Source: Caprella mutica (taxonomy: Eukaryota > Arthropoda > Malacostraca > Amphipoda > Caprellidae). From it: a stretch of DNA of 64,000 nucleotides. Each line of letters begins with the position of its first letter. The first letter of the stretch is position 1. The notes below the pieces were generated by a model. That model made no database searches. It saw only the letters and a program-made list of their open reading frames with translations, and was not told the DNA's origin. Shown here piece by piece: positions 23,806-35,677 of this stretch. The DNA lies in contig CANNZV010002530.1 in NCBI GenBank assembly GCA_947561585.1, forward strand, positions 62,001-126,000, read 5' to 3'. The position numbers and the translations under genes are program-made.

Positions 23806-26800
23806 ATAGATATATAACATGCTGCATGGCAGTGCATGCAGATTTCAATTTTTCAAATACTATGAAATATATAGGACTAATTTTAACATAGTGAAAAGAA
23901 ATAATGTGTAATTTCTGCAGAGTTGTCTTAAGGATAAATCTCTAACAGAGTTACTTGTCAATCAGAAAAGTTATTTTTCCAATCTGGTATTCTGCACTCT
24001 GCAGACTGGCGTCCTATCAATTAATATGATGATATCCACAATAAATTGGGCCAATTTGATGTACAAACTAAAAAAAACATATCATTTGAACGTGCCGGCG
24101 CAGCAATTGATCGATGGCTGCGCAAACTATTGATTAATAGATTGCGCAGCGAAATGGGTCGATATGGCAGATCACTCAAACGCGCCTGACATTAAATCAG
24201 TTATAGCGTCGGACCGGGTGGCTTTGCGCATTTTCCGCATACTTTGATTTTACAAAAAAAAACTAGAGAAGTCAGCAATCTGATTTTTTTGTGTGCAGAT
24301 AGATGAAGGGTAGACCTAGGTGCTCACCAAGTTTCAACTCTTTAGGTTCAATAGAAAAAAGTTATCATCAAAAAACTGTGCGCAAAGATCGTAGGGATAA
24401 AGTTATAAACCGGGTGAATTTTGCGCAATTACCGGGTGTATTTGCGCACTGCGCAAATTCACCCAATGTGAAACTACGCAGTGCGCAAGTTCATCCTATG
24501 TATAATCTGTGCATAGAAAATCTAATCCCGATATGCTATGCAACTGCCGTGAATCTGCCCCAATCTTCTATGCAACTGCCCCAATCTGCTGTGCAAGTGC
24601 TGTGAGTCTGCTGTGCAATTGCCATGAGGAAAAATAGCAGAGGTATTTTTCCAGTAAAAACAAAACAATTAATTAAATGAATAAACAAAGAAAACCTGTA
24701 TCATTCGAACGCGCAAAAATCAATCGATGGTACTCATTTAATACTCATGAGAACCGTACGTGGTCACCACCTGTGGGTCACACTATACTCATGTGAACCG
24801 TAGGTGGTCACCACCTGTGGGTCACACTTATCTAATTTGAGTGTGATTAGCGTATTCTAATGGTATAATATTAAGATGAAAACTTTAAGATACATAAATC
24901 TTTCAGATTTTTGTGACATGAAACTGTTAATGTAGTTTGTTGTATCCGCTAGTTTGTTGTCTTAAAATGGCTTTTTTAACCTATTGTTGATGTCAAATTA
25001 CCGAAAATCCTAAAAAAATAGATACATTTTAAAAAACGTGACCCACAGGAGAAACCTCCTGTGAGTTTCACTTGGCGTTCGCATTTCCTTCCCGTATGTT
25101 ACTCAAATTTGATGTACAAATAAAGAAAAATCGTATCATTCGAACGCGCAGGGATCGATCGATGGTTGCGCTATCGATCGATAGCTGCACAAACTGTTGA
25201 TCAACAGATTGCCCAGCGAAATCAGTCGATATTGCAGATCACTCAAACGCGTGTGACATAGATATATAACATGCTGCATGGCAGTGCATGCAGATTTCAA
25301 TTTTTCAAATACTATGAAATATATAGGACTAATTTTAACATAGTGAAAAGAAATAATGTGTAATTTCTGCAGAGTTGTCTTAAGGATAAATCTCTAACAG
25401 AGTTACTTGTCAATCAGAAAAGTTATTTTTCCAATCTGGTATTCTGCACTCTGCAGACTGGCGTCCTATCAATTAATATGATGATATCCACAATAAATTG
25501 GGCCAATTTGATGTACAAACTAAAAAAAACATATCATTTGAACGTGCCGGCGCAGCAATTGATCGATGGCTGCGCAAACTATTGATTAATAGATTGCGCA
25601 GCGAAATGGGTCGATATGGCAGATCACTCAAACGCGCCTGACATTAAATCAGTTATAGCGTCGGACCGGGTGGCTTTGCGCATTTTCCGCATACTTTGAT
25701 TTTACAAAAAAAAACTAGAGAAGTCAGCAATCTGATTTTTTTGTGTGCAGATAGATGAAGGGTAGACCTAGGTGCTCACCAAGTTTCAACTCTTTAGGTT
25801 CAATAGAAAAAAGTTATCATCAAAAAACTGTGCGCAAAGATCGTAGGGATAAAGTTATAAACCGGGTGAATTTTGCGCAATTACCGGGTGTATTTGCGCA
25901 CTGCGCAAATTCACCCAATGTGAAACTACGCAGTGCGCAAGTTCATCCTATGTATAATCTGTGCATAGAAAATCTAATCCCGATATGCTATGCAACTGCC
26001 GTGAATCTGCCCCAATCTTCTATGCAACTGCCCCAATCTGCTGTGCAAGTGCTGTGAGTCTGCTGTGCAATTGCCATGAGGAAAAATAGCAGAGGTATTT
26101 TTCCAGTAAAAACAAAACAATTAATTAAATGAATAAACAAAGAAAACCTGTATCATTCGAACGCGCAAAAATCAATCGATGGTACTCATTTAATACTCAT
26201 GAGAACCGTACGTGGTCACCACCTGTGGGTCACACTATACTCATGTGAACCGTAGGTGGTCACCACCTGTGGGTCACACTTATCTAATTTGAGTGTGATT
26301 AGCGTATTCTAATGGTATAATATTAAGATGAAAACTTTAAGATACATAAATCTTTCAGATTTTTGTGACATGAAACTGTTAATGTAGTTTGTTGTATCCG
26401 CTAGTTTGTTGTCTTAAAATGGCTTTTTTAACCTATTGTTGATGTCAAATTACCGAAAATCCTAAAAAAATAGATACATTTTAAAAAACGTGACCCACAG
26501 GAGAAACCTCCTGTGAGTTTCACTTGGCGTTCGCATTTCCTTCCCGTATGTTACTCAAATTTGATGTACAAATAAAGAAAAATCGTATCATTCGAACGCG
26601 CAGGGATCGATCGATGGTTGCGCTATCGATCGATAGCTGCACAAACTGTTGATCAACAGATTGCCCAGCGAAATCAGTCGATATTGCAGATCACTCAAAC
26701 GCGTGTGACATAGATATATAACATGCTGCATGGCAGTGCATGCAGATTTCAATTTTTCAAATACTATGAAATATATAGGACTAATTTTAACATAGTGAAA

Positions 26801-27530
26801 AGAAATAATGTGTAATTTCTGCAGAGTTGTCTTAAGGATGAATCTCTAACAGAGTTACTTGTCAATCAGAAAAGTTATTTTTCCAATCTGGTATTCTGCA
26901 CTCTGCAGACTGGCGTCCTATCAATTAATATGATGATATCCACAATAAATTGGGCCAATTTGATGTACAAACTAAAAAAAACATATCATTTGAACGTGCC
27001 GGCGCAGCAATTGATCGATGGCTGCGCAAACTATTGATTAATAGATTGCGCAGCGAAATGGGTCGATATGGCAGATCACTCAAACGCGCCTGACATTAAA
27101 TCAGTTATAGCGTCGGACCGGGTGGCTTTGCGCATTTTCCGCATACTTTGATTTTACAAAAAAACTAGAGAAGTCAGCAATCTGATTTTTTTGTGTGCAG
27201 ATAGATGAAGGGTAGACCTAGGTGCTCACCAAGTTTCAACTCTTTAGGTTCAATAGAAAAAAAGTTATCATCGAAAAACTGTGCGCAAAGATCGTGGGGA
27301 TAAAGTTATAAACTGGGTGAATTTTGCGCAATTACCGGGTGTATTTGCGCACTGCGCAAATTCACCCAATGTGAAACTACGCAGTGCGCAAGTTCATCCT
27401 ATGTATAATCTGTGCATAGAAAATCTAATCCCGATATGCTATGCAACTGCCGTGAATCTGCCCCAATCTTCTATGCAACTGCCCCAATCTGCTGTGCAAG
27501 TGCTGTGAGTCTGCTGTGCAATTGCCATGA
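23191..27530. repeat. Three tandem copies of a 1.45-kb block
   Basis: Copies start at GTATTTTTCCAGTAAAA at 23191, 24643 and 26095 (period 1,452 bases). The third is about 2 bases shorter in A-runs and runs into the 22-bp minisatellite at about 27510. Only a handful of substitutions separate them: 23511 region CTTACAATGG against CTTAAAATGG, CGTAGGGA against CGTGGGGA. Each block holds the right half of D, the right ends of C and B copy 2, a second D right end and the left end of element E. The duplication is therefore younger than all those insertions. Small open frames repeated three times inside it look non-coding. Confidence 0.95.
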
Positions 27531-28504
27531 GGCTGCTGTGGAATTGCCGTGAGTCTGCTGTGGAATTGCCGTGAGTCTGCTGTGGAATTGCCGTGAGTCT
27601 GCTGTGGAATTACAGTGAGTCTGATGTGGAATTACCATGAGTCTGCTGTGGTATTACCGTGAGTCTGCTGTGGAATTGCCGTGAGTCTGCTGTGGAATTG
27701 CCGTGAGTAGGCTGTGGTATTGCCGTGAGTCTGCTGTGGAATTGCCGTGAGTCTGCTGTGGAATTGCCGTGAGGCTGCTGTGGAATTGCCGTGAGGCTGC
27801 AGTGGAATTGCCGTGAGGCTGCAGTGGAATTGCCGTGAGGCTGCTGTGTAATTGCCGTGAGTCTGCTGTGTAATTGCCGTGAGGCTGCTGTGCAATTGCC
27901 GTGAGGCTGCTGTGCAATTGCCGTGAGGCTGCTGTGCAATTGCCGTGAGGCTGCTGTGCAATTGCCGTGAGTCTGCTGTGCAATTGCCGTGAGTCTGCTG
28001 TGCAATTGCCGTGATTCTGCTGTGCAATTGCCGTGAGTCTGCTGTGCAATTGCCGTGAGTCTGCTGTGCAATTGCCGTGAGTCTGCTGTGCAATTTCCGT
28101 GAGTCTGCTGTGCAATTGCCGTGAGTCTGCTGTGGAATTGCCGTGAGTCTGCTGTGGAATTGCCGTGAGTCTGATATGGAATTGCCGTGAGGCTGCTGTG
28201 GAATTGCCGTGAGGCTGCTGTGGAATTGCCGTGAGTCTGCTGTGGAATTGCCGTGAGTCTGCTGTGCAATTGCCGTGAGTCTGCTGTGCAATTGCCGTGA
28301 GTCTGCTGTGCAATTGCCGTGAGTCTGCTGTGCAATTGCCGTGAGTCTGCTGTGCAATTGCCGTGAGGCTGCTGTGAAATTAACGTGAGGCTGCTGTGCA
28401 ATTGCCGTGAGTCTGCTGTGCAATTGCGGTGAGGCTGCTGTGCATTTGCCGTGAGGGCGAGGCTGCTGTGCATTTGCCGTGAGGGCGAGGCTGCTGTGCA
28501 ATTG
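27510..28504. repeat. 22-bp minisatellite inside element E
   Basis: About 44 copies of GTGAGTCTGCTGTGCAATTG+CC with graded variants: GGAATT against CAATT, and GAGTCT against GAGGCT. A 28-bp variant with an added GAGGGC appears near 28445. Because three units make 66 bases, long stop-free minus-strand frames arise; these are not genes. Confidence 0.95.
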
Positions 28505-28752
28505 CCGTGAGGCCAGAGTGGAATAATAACTCATTTAGGAATTTAGAATGAACAAAAATTACTCATTTTAACCCTAAAAAATGCAGAAATCAGTAAATTT
28601 TATAAATTAAATTTCAACTCCGCAGTGAAAACTGATATAAAAATAAGTCATTTATGCTTCACGTTCACAATTGTGCTTGTTGTGATGATAAACATCACTA
28701 ATGGGAATGCATGAAGTTAGGAGTAACCCGAGTAAAATAGTATGTCGCATAA

Positions 28753-31700
28753 ACTCGCCATTCAGCTCTCCTGCCAGAAGAGCGAGATCCTGTGGTTGTT
28801 GCAGAAGAGCGAGATCCTGTGGTTGTTGCAGAAGACCGAGATCCTGTGGTTGTTGCAGAAGAGCGAGATCCTGTGGTTGTTGCAGAAGACCGAGATCCTG
28901 TGGTTGTTGCAGAAGAGCGAGATCCTGTGGTTGTTGCAAAAGAGCGAGATCCTGTGGTTGTTGCAGAAGAGCGAGATCCTGTGGTTGTTGCAGAAGAGCG
29001 AGATCCTGTGGTTGTTGCAGAAGAGCGAGATCCTGTGGTTGTTGCAGAAGAGCGAGATCCTGTGGTTGTTGCAGAAGAGCGAGATCCTGTGGTTGTTGCA
29101 GAAGAGCGAGATCCTGTGGTTGTTGCAGAAGAGCGAGATCCTGTGGTTGTTACAGAAGAGCGAGACCCTGTGATTGTTCACCAGAAGTCTATAAAAAGTT
29201 ACTTAAAAACATCCAATAAAAATGAGATTGTTGATTCTCTTCCAGAAGAGATTCCAGAAGATGTATATGATGGAGATGTGTTAGAGAAAAAACTCTCTAA
29301 CATCGTGCACAAATTACAAATAAACAATAATCATATACTTACGTCTCTTCATAAGGAAGTTGTAGATATTAAAAAGCTGCTTCTCAATGCTGAGAAAGTA
29401 GCTGCTAAATTTCCGGAGGCTGCTGGTACTGTCCTTGATAAGATTGCTTTATCTAAGAACCTAGCAGAGTTGGTTGAAAACACTTGTTTCGAGATTGTAA
29501 TTGTTAGAGGCGAACAGTGTATAAGATGTGCATCTTGCTCTGACAACGTTCAAAGTGATTCCTCTGGTAAATGGGATGCCTTCGTTCATGGCTTTCCAAT
29601 AGGAAAAGACATGCAGTTCTTGAATGAAGGCCAGAATTCCAAGTGGTACAAACTGAAAAGCAGGTGCAAAAGTCATTTTGCCAACAAAATTGTCCCACAC
29701 AACGAGACAAAAGAACCATCTGCAAACAAGCCAAGGAGTACAAGAGTAACTGAGAACATCGTGAAAACTGCTCTTCATGTTGTAAAAACCAAAGGAGCTG
29801 CCTCTCATTTTGAGGATACACTTGCGTTTGCAAAATCCGTTGGTGCTGATGTTGGAGACATTGGACACTCTAGGTGAGAAATCAAAAGGCTATATCTTAT
29901 TTTTGTGATTGGCATGAAATATTTAAACTCACTATTTCTTGGGGAGAGTTAAATCACTAATAATTAAATTATATGAACTTCTAGAGATTTATATATATGT
30001 TCATTTTCAGAAACAATTTCAATGAAGTATTGAAGGCTTCAACTGTCCATATTTGGATTAGAACTTCTGAAGCCACTCCCAAATACTGGAGTTCCTCCAC
30101 ACGTGTATTTCACTGCAGATAAATCAACCCTCAACAGGTTTGTATTAATGGAATATCACTTATAAAGTAAATCTTATGTAGGATCGGAGAAAGTGAAGTT
30201 TATATCTATTAAATGCCATTAACTAGTTAGCTACTTCAATTTTTATTAATAGCTACAGCTTATGTATAATGTAATAATTTTGAAACTAATTTATACATTT
30301 TTAGGAAAACAAACCAAGCAGTGCTTCTTATTGCCATGCTAAATGGCAGAAGGACTGCTATTCCTGTTGGGGCACCTGAAGTATACCATGCTGCCTCTAA
30401 GGATGAAGAACGTGATGAAGACTACCCGGAACCAGTAGTTGGTGGCACTTCTGCTGAACTTGCAGATACAATAGTGGACAGCATCTCCACTAAACTAAAT
30501 GTTCCGGATGACCATCTTTCCCACATCGTTGGTAAATATTTAAATTTATACTAATTGAATGATTAATAAATAAGTTTCTGTTCCATCAGTAAAATTTCAG
30601 CTTTTAAGTATGCATTATCGAAGCTTCTTAGTATGCTTTATCGAATATCTCTGCTTTACTGAAATCAATATTTCATTCACCAATATTAAACTCAATAACG
30701 TAGCACAAATATCAATTCTGAGGTCATAAGGGTAGGTATTTAAGTGATTAATGAGTTAATTTCATTTTCAGGGGCTACCTGTGATGGCCAGTATGTAAGA
30801 AGTCCGGACTTCAGAGACAGGATCTGCGAGAGGATCAGAAATGAAGACTCTATCTTCTCAATGCCAGTAACTTGGGACCCTAGTCATCTCATGAACTTGG
30901 CTGTAAATGACATAATGCAGGGGAAAAGAGAATTCACAAAATCCTCTGAACTATTGAAGAGACTTTTCAATAGGTTAAAGGTTTTTTCTCAAGAGTTCGG
31001 GCAGGGAAAGGGAGAATCAGCAAGGGGGGTCCTCAGCAAAAAGCATGATGAAATATCCTTCGTGATTAGCTCTTATGCACAACAAAGGTAATGGTTGTAT
31101 GTTATGTTGAATTGGAACTGAAACACCTGCATAAGTATTCATATTAGAACTATTTTAATAATATATTCATGTCTACTCTAATTAATTTTAAATCAAAATG
31201 TATATGTAGGTTTAAACAAATTGAATTTTATATAGTTTTATATTATATTGAATTACACTAATTTTTTCAGAGAGACAGTTAGCTACTAATATTGTGAGAT
31301 TATAATATATTGTCATTTTACAGGTTCGTTTCATCTGCTGGGAAAGGTAATTGATAGTTACCCAAACTACTATCGCACCTTTCATGAGCTGAACCCTCTC
31401 AGTAGAAATGACGACGACGAAGAGTTGAAGTATAAAATCAGTGGTAGTGATTTTATATTTGATCTTCTTTTTATGAAGGATTGCTTGGATCCAATCATAA
31501 AGTGTATGATCTATCTTCAGGGTTTGGAAGTTCCCATATGGAAGACTCCAATCCTGATAGATAGACTCATTGCACATTTGCAGAAGATGGATCTGTCGAG
31601 TTTTCCTTGTCTCCCTACTTTAAAGAGACACTTCAGTGAACTGAAGAGACTCACCTTCAAGGACTGTCAGCTGGAAGACGGGGTCACCTCATAGTTGGCA

Positions 31701-32882
31701 CTTCTACAATAGGTAATTTAATCTCATTAATTAGGTTATACATTTCTTGTATTCTTAATAATTATATCGCCTCTACCAAATTAAAATTGATTTTAGTTAA
31801 CATTTTTAAATGAAGGTTAATTTTTCAATTTTTTTACAGCTCCAAATGATGATGAAGAGGGCCATCCTCCTAGGAAGAAAAGAAAAACCAGAGTTAAGAA
31901 GGTGGTAGACTGGTCATGCAGGGAACTAGAAGAAGAGTGCATTCCTGAAGCAGAGGCATTTAAAACTGACCTGCTGAAGAGCCTGGAGCACAGAAGACTA
32001 AGCGTTCTTCCAGCTGCGGAATCTTTGGCAAGTTGTTTAGATTTCCATAGCATTTTTTCATTGTTGTGTGGATCTAGAAAGCTAGGATCCTCTAATTCTC
32101 CGTATAATAAAGTGAGATTGATTTCATTTGGCATGAATGAGTTCTCTAATTTCGTCTCTATTGTATCTAAATTGCCTCATATCAAAGATGATGAAGATAT
32201 CCCTCTTGATGTTATCATGTCTTGCAATATACACGATAAAATCAAGGAATGCTTCTCTTCTATGATATGGGGTAATTTAGTATCAACTGTAGGATGCAAG
32301 GTATTCATTCCAACCAATGAAAATATCAATCTATCTGATTTATGCAGAGAATTAGAGGTGACTAGTTTTCTTACATCTGATCAAACTGATGACAGTTTTT
32401 TCGTCAACAGCCCCTTTGAAATTACTTTCAGTAACTCTAAAGGTGAAAAAATTGTTGTTCAGGTGACACTAGATGAAGAAAAGCTATGGGAAGAAATATA
32501 CACTAACAAGTGTGTCTACCAACTTCTTGGTAAGACCGCTTGTATTGTGTTAGACGTGGCTCTCTCACTAGGAGGTACTGAGGCAGTTGTAGAATCCTAC
32601 TACTCAGTAATGGCTGCCCATCAGAAAGAGGGTGGTCAGTCTAATGAAACCCTAGATATGAGGACCCTTGTTGATTGGTGCATGCCTTCTATCTTATGTT
32701 GCCCTAATCAAATTACACAGATCTCAAAGATCTACAGACAGGGAGATCTCAAGAATAGAGTGTCTAAACACAGAGCTCCCATTAGGCAGGACAAGCAGGG
32801 TCGCTTCAAAGAATATGAGCACTCTAAAGTGCTTGATAGACTGAAAAGTCAAAGAGTTAGAATGTTGCACTTTAGAAATTAG
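28753..32882 (+). pseudogene. hAT-like transposase with DIGHSR motif, frameshifted
   Basis: Exons by splice sites are: open frame from 28753 to 29873, then 30011-30137, 30305-30531, 30772-31089, 31324-31712 and 31840-32882. Landmarks in order are a DPVVVAEER array, CIRCASC, GADVGDIGHSR, HVYFTADKSTLN, GATCDGQY, TWDPSHLMNLAV and, near the end, LGGTEAVVESYYSVM with LVDWCMP. The last resembles the hAT dimerisation region (SVES.FS.M). The middle resembles the RNase H fold of hAT-related transposases; I recall similar DIGHSR proteins in cnidarians and insects but cannot verify a family name. Frame breaks occur near 30036-30045, at the 31089/31324 junction and at about 31650-31690. No in-frame ATG precedes the array. 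So the copy is probably dead, unless the assembly has indel errors. Confidence 0.75.
28774..29170 (+). repeat. 27-bp coding minisatellite (DPVVVAEER repeats)
   Basis: About 15 copies of a 27-bp unit with GAGATCCTGTGGTTGTTGCA. In the transposase frame each unit codes nine residues, DPVVVAEER or the variant DPVVVAEDR. Since 27 is a multiple of three, several other frames on both strands are also stop-free; those are shadows. The array runs directly into the unique coding sequence. Confidence 0.92.
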
Positions 32883-32956
32883 CAAGCAGTGAAGCACCCT
32901 TGGCTATTTGAATTCTTTTGCTAAATTCAATAATTTGTTTGTTCAATCAATAGAGC

Positions 32957-33390
32957 ACCAAAGTGAAGTGAGTTGGGATCCTCTCTACATTATCGGCGAA
33001 ATATTCCTACGTTACTCATGTGGTGAGAAAAAATTAGGTGGCACGACTGCGACATTCATTACAGCTGACAATTTACTTACTTCTTGGAAAATTTTAAGTC
33101 TATATTTCGATACTAATATTTAAACTTATTCATTGCTACAAAGTTCATTGTAATGTTCATTCAAATTAAATTGTTCAAACTTTTTTATTTAAATAAAGAT
33201 TTCTATAAACTTTGTAGCAATGAATAAGTTTAAATATTAGGTATCGAAATATAGACTTAAAATTCTCCAAGAGTAAGTATATTGTCAGCTGTAATGAATG
33301 TCGTACCACCTAATTTTTCTCACCACATGAGTAACGTAGGAATATTTCGCCGATAATGTAGAGGGGATCCCAACTCACTTCACTTTGGTG
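32957..33390. repeat. Near-perfect 185-bp inverted repeat
   Basis: Arms 32957-33145 and 33208-33390 are almost exact complements around a 62-base loop that contains AATAAA. The repeat begins about 75 bases after the transposase stop codon. A read-through transcript would fold into a long double-stranded RNA hairpin. Confidence 0.95.
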
Positions 33391-33399
33391 TTACATTAA

Positions 33400-33730
33400 G
33401 ATTATAATATCTGTGTAATAACATATCTTGTTTCGAATTTAGATGTATAATATCCATTAAGATTTAATTTAATGGCTGTGTAATAAAGAATATTTTATTT
33501 TTTGTATAGATATTAAGATAAGATCTAAAAGCTGTGTGATAACGAATAATTTTGTTGTTTAGATTTATAAGATCCATTAAGATCTAAAGGCTGTTATAAC
33601 AAATAATTTTGTTGTTTAGATGTTTAACATCTAAGGGCTGTGTAATGTAATAACATTATCTTTTGTTTCGAATTTTGATATAAAATATCCATTAAGATCT
33701 ATCTATTAAGATTATCAAAATTAAATTATT
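33400..33730. repeat. Degenerate tandem repeat in the hAT 3' region
   Basis: About five imperfect units of 60-70 bases carry GGCTGTGTAATAA, TTTTGTTGTTTAGAT and ATCCATTAAGATCTA. Very AT-rich and non-coding. Confidence 0.75.
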
Positions 33731-34160
33731 TCTTTTCTCTTTGTTAACATAGATATATCAATTATCATTGCTAATTGAATTTTTATATTTGTTTACAGTT
33801 TAGTCGTTTACATATATGCCCCTAACTCTGATAGCTATATTACCAATTTACCTATATATAGTTTCTTTTCATTCATAATCTCTTTCTTTCTAATCAATAA
33901 AAGGAAAATTATTCGATTTGTTTCTTAAAAGTGTATTATTCTATAGTCTAGTAGATTAGTCACTAGATCTTTAGATGAAAATAAACTATAACATTTTCTA
34001 TTATACTCTTTATTTTATTGAAATTTTATTTTCAGTCTGCGACTTTTTTTTTTTAATGCTGTTATGCGACTACTACATGGCACTTTTAAGGTAGACAGTT
34101 ACGAACAAAATATACAATCAGTCCCACTGCGACCTCTAATGTGTTAATATTTTATCTGCG
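33731..34160. other. AT-rich interior of the hAT element, nothing identified
   Basis: No coding, repeat or structured signal could be supported in this stretch. Confidence 0.4.
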
Positions 34161-34414
34161 AACTAAATACCCATTTCTGCAGACTGGGCTCTCCAGCTCT
34201 CTCCAAAATTCAACAAATTCTCTCCAAAATGATCAAATTTTCATAAATTCTCTCTAAAATAACATTGTAGCATAGGAGAAAAATAGATGAAACTCGCCAT
34301 TTGCAATTGAAGGGCTCAAAATAACTGTCACAAACTCGCCATTAAAATGGCGATTTTGGACATGCTTTATTACTTGGGGAGTAACTCTGTTAGAATTTAT
34401 GTTTTCCAGTCTGG

Positions 34415-34503
34415 CCGTGAGGGCGAGGCTGCTGTGCAATTGCCGTGAGGGCGAGGCTGCTGTGCAATTGCCGTGAGGGCGAGGCTGCTGAGCAACTGCC
34501 GTG
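34415..34503. repeat. Continuation of the minisatellite beyond the hAT insertion
   Basis: Three copies of the 28-bp variant (GTGAGGGCGAGGCTGCTGTG+CAATTGCC) match the units at 28445-28512. The hAT element therefore split one array. Confidence 0.93.
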
Positions 34504-35097
34504 ATATAGGAGTATCGGGGATGAATAGGGTAGAGGCACCTTAACTCGGCACCCTTCACTACTCGGCACCTGTCAAATAAATGACCGTTAATGACGAAAT
34601 AATAAGAGATCCGTCAAACATACGCACACACAAAGTAATGACGGCATACTGTCACATTTCAACCAATCAGAATGAGGTGCACATTCAAATTTGCCGCGGT
34701 CACGTTCAGTTTGTGTCGGATAACAATGAAGTGTGGTAATCACGTGCCCTGAAATGATCTCGATTTGATAAGAACCAGTGTTTAGGATTCAATTTGTGAA
34801 ATGGTGTAATTTAAGTGCTCAGCATCGAGGAAAATGTTTTTGTGATGTGTAATGTTAGTTCTTTCGTTTTTAATAATCATTTTAAGCTTGAATACTTGAT
34901 TTATTTTATTTTAAGGTGTGCCAGCATTCGAATCGTAAAACGAGTGCAAATCATTAAGTCGGCACGGGGTGCCGACTTTTGAATATTTCATCTCCTATAC
35001 TCTTGCCCATATATATGTTATATATGCTCCTATACAATTAGCTTTCTTCAATTCTAATGAAAATTTATCGATTAAGCATACTTTTCCATGAGTCGGC

Positions 35098-35515
35098 AGG
35101 GGTGCCGGAAATTTTTCTCCACTAGTCGTCACCCCTTTGCCGACTTAAGAAACAGTAATTTATTTAGTCGGCACTCGTTGATGCCGACTTTATAACCAGT
35201 AATTTATTAAGTCGGCACTCCTATGCCGACTCAATAACCAGTAATTTATTAAGTCGGCACTCGTTGATGCCGACTTAATAACCAGTGATTTATATAGTCG
35301 TCACCCCTATGCCGACTTAATAACCAGTAATTTATTAAGTCGGCACTCGTTGATGCCGACTTAATAACCAGTGATTTATATAGTCGTCACCCCTATGCCG
35401 ACTTAATAACCAGTAATTTATATAGTCGTCATCCCTGTGCCGAATTAATAACCAGTAATTTATGCAGTCGGCACTGGTGGATGCCGAGTCTTCAAACTCT
35501 TAGACATAAACTTGG
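35098..35515. repeat. Subterminal array of GTCGGCA hairpins in the pogo element
   Basis: About eight units of 38-43 bases combine AGTCGGCACTCGTTGATGCC+GAC, which is a short palindrome, with TTAATAACCAGTAATTTAT. Similar GTGCCGAC units lie near the right end. They are good candidates for transposase binding sites. Confidence 0.85.
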
Positions 35516-35677
35516 CATGGGGCCGAATTTACGACGACTGAGGTGTCGACTTTACATTATGTAGTATATAAACTCGTCATTTGCAAGAATGGTTAATAGA
35601 TACCTATCTTTTTATACATAGCCTTAAATATATTTTATTTCAGATAGATTAGTTTTAATATTAATATCCCGTTCATT

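Larger units (their letters stand above)
21975..23987. mobile_element. MITE family C, copy 2, split by B copy 3 and element D
   Basis: Left end CCAGAGTGGAAAACTC at 21975 and right end TTTTTCCAATCTGG at 23987. The flanks TATTCTGT and TATTCTGC match at 7 of 8 bases. Removing the insertions at 22017-22517 and 22618-23805 gives a sequence collinear with the 270-bp C copy at 19917-20186. Confidence 0.85.
21535..24009. mobile_element. MITE family B, copy 2, split by several later insertions
   Basis: The left end CCAGTCTGCAGAATGTG starts at 21535 and the right end CTGCAGACTGG finishes at 24009. Exact 8-bp duplications CGTCCTAT lie at 21527-21534 and 24010-24017, which proves the two halves belong together. 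Between them lie an A MITE (21696-21931) and a C MITE (21975-23987). The C MITE itself hosts a B copy (22017-22517) and a D element (22618-23805). Confidence 0.88.
28513..34414 (+). mobile_element. 5.9-kb hAT-type transposon, 8-bp duplication CCGTGAGG
   Basis: Ends are CCAGAGTGGAATAATAACTC and, as complement, CCAGACTGGAAAACATAAAT. The element lies between exact 8-bp copies CCGTGAGG at 28505-28512 and 34415-34422, both part of the surrounding minisatellite unit. It carries a multi-exon transposase-like gene (28753-32882), a long hairpin just downstream and a 3' subterminal region also found in small derivatives at 19.1-20.2 kb. It is the likely parent family of the C MITEs. Confidence 0.9.

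Noticed and set aside
24303..27508. A 100-codon open frame repeated in each 1.45-kb block
   Set aside because: It lies over element E subterminal boxes, has no family resemblance, and its identity across copies reflects recent duplication rather than coding constraint.
27610..28534. Three overlapping minus-strand open frames of 219-300 codons with HGNCTADSRQLHSRLTAI-type repeats
   Set aside because: They arise because three 22-bp minisatellite units make 66 bases without stops. The same sequence is open in three frames and the array is interrupted by a transposon.
28652..29219. Repetitive open frames on both strands over the 27-bp array (CGCCRRARS, LWLLQKSEI, NNHRISLFC types)
   Set aside because: Only the DPVVVAEER frame continues into recognisable protein; the others are shadows of a 27-bp unit.
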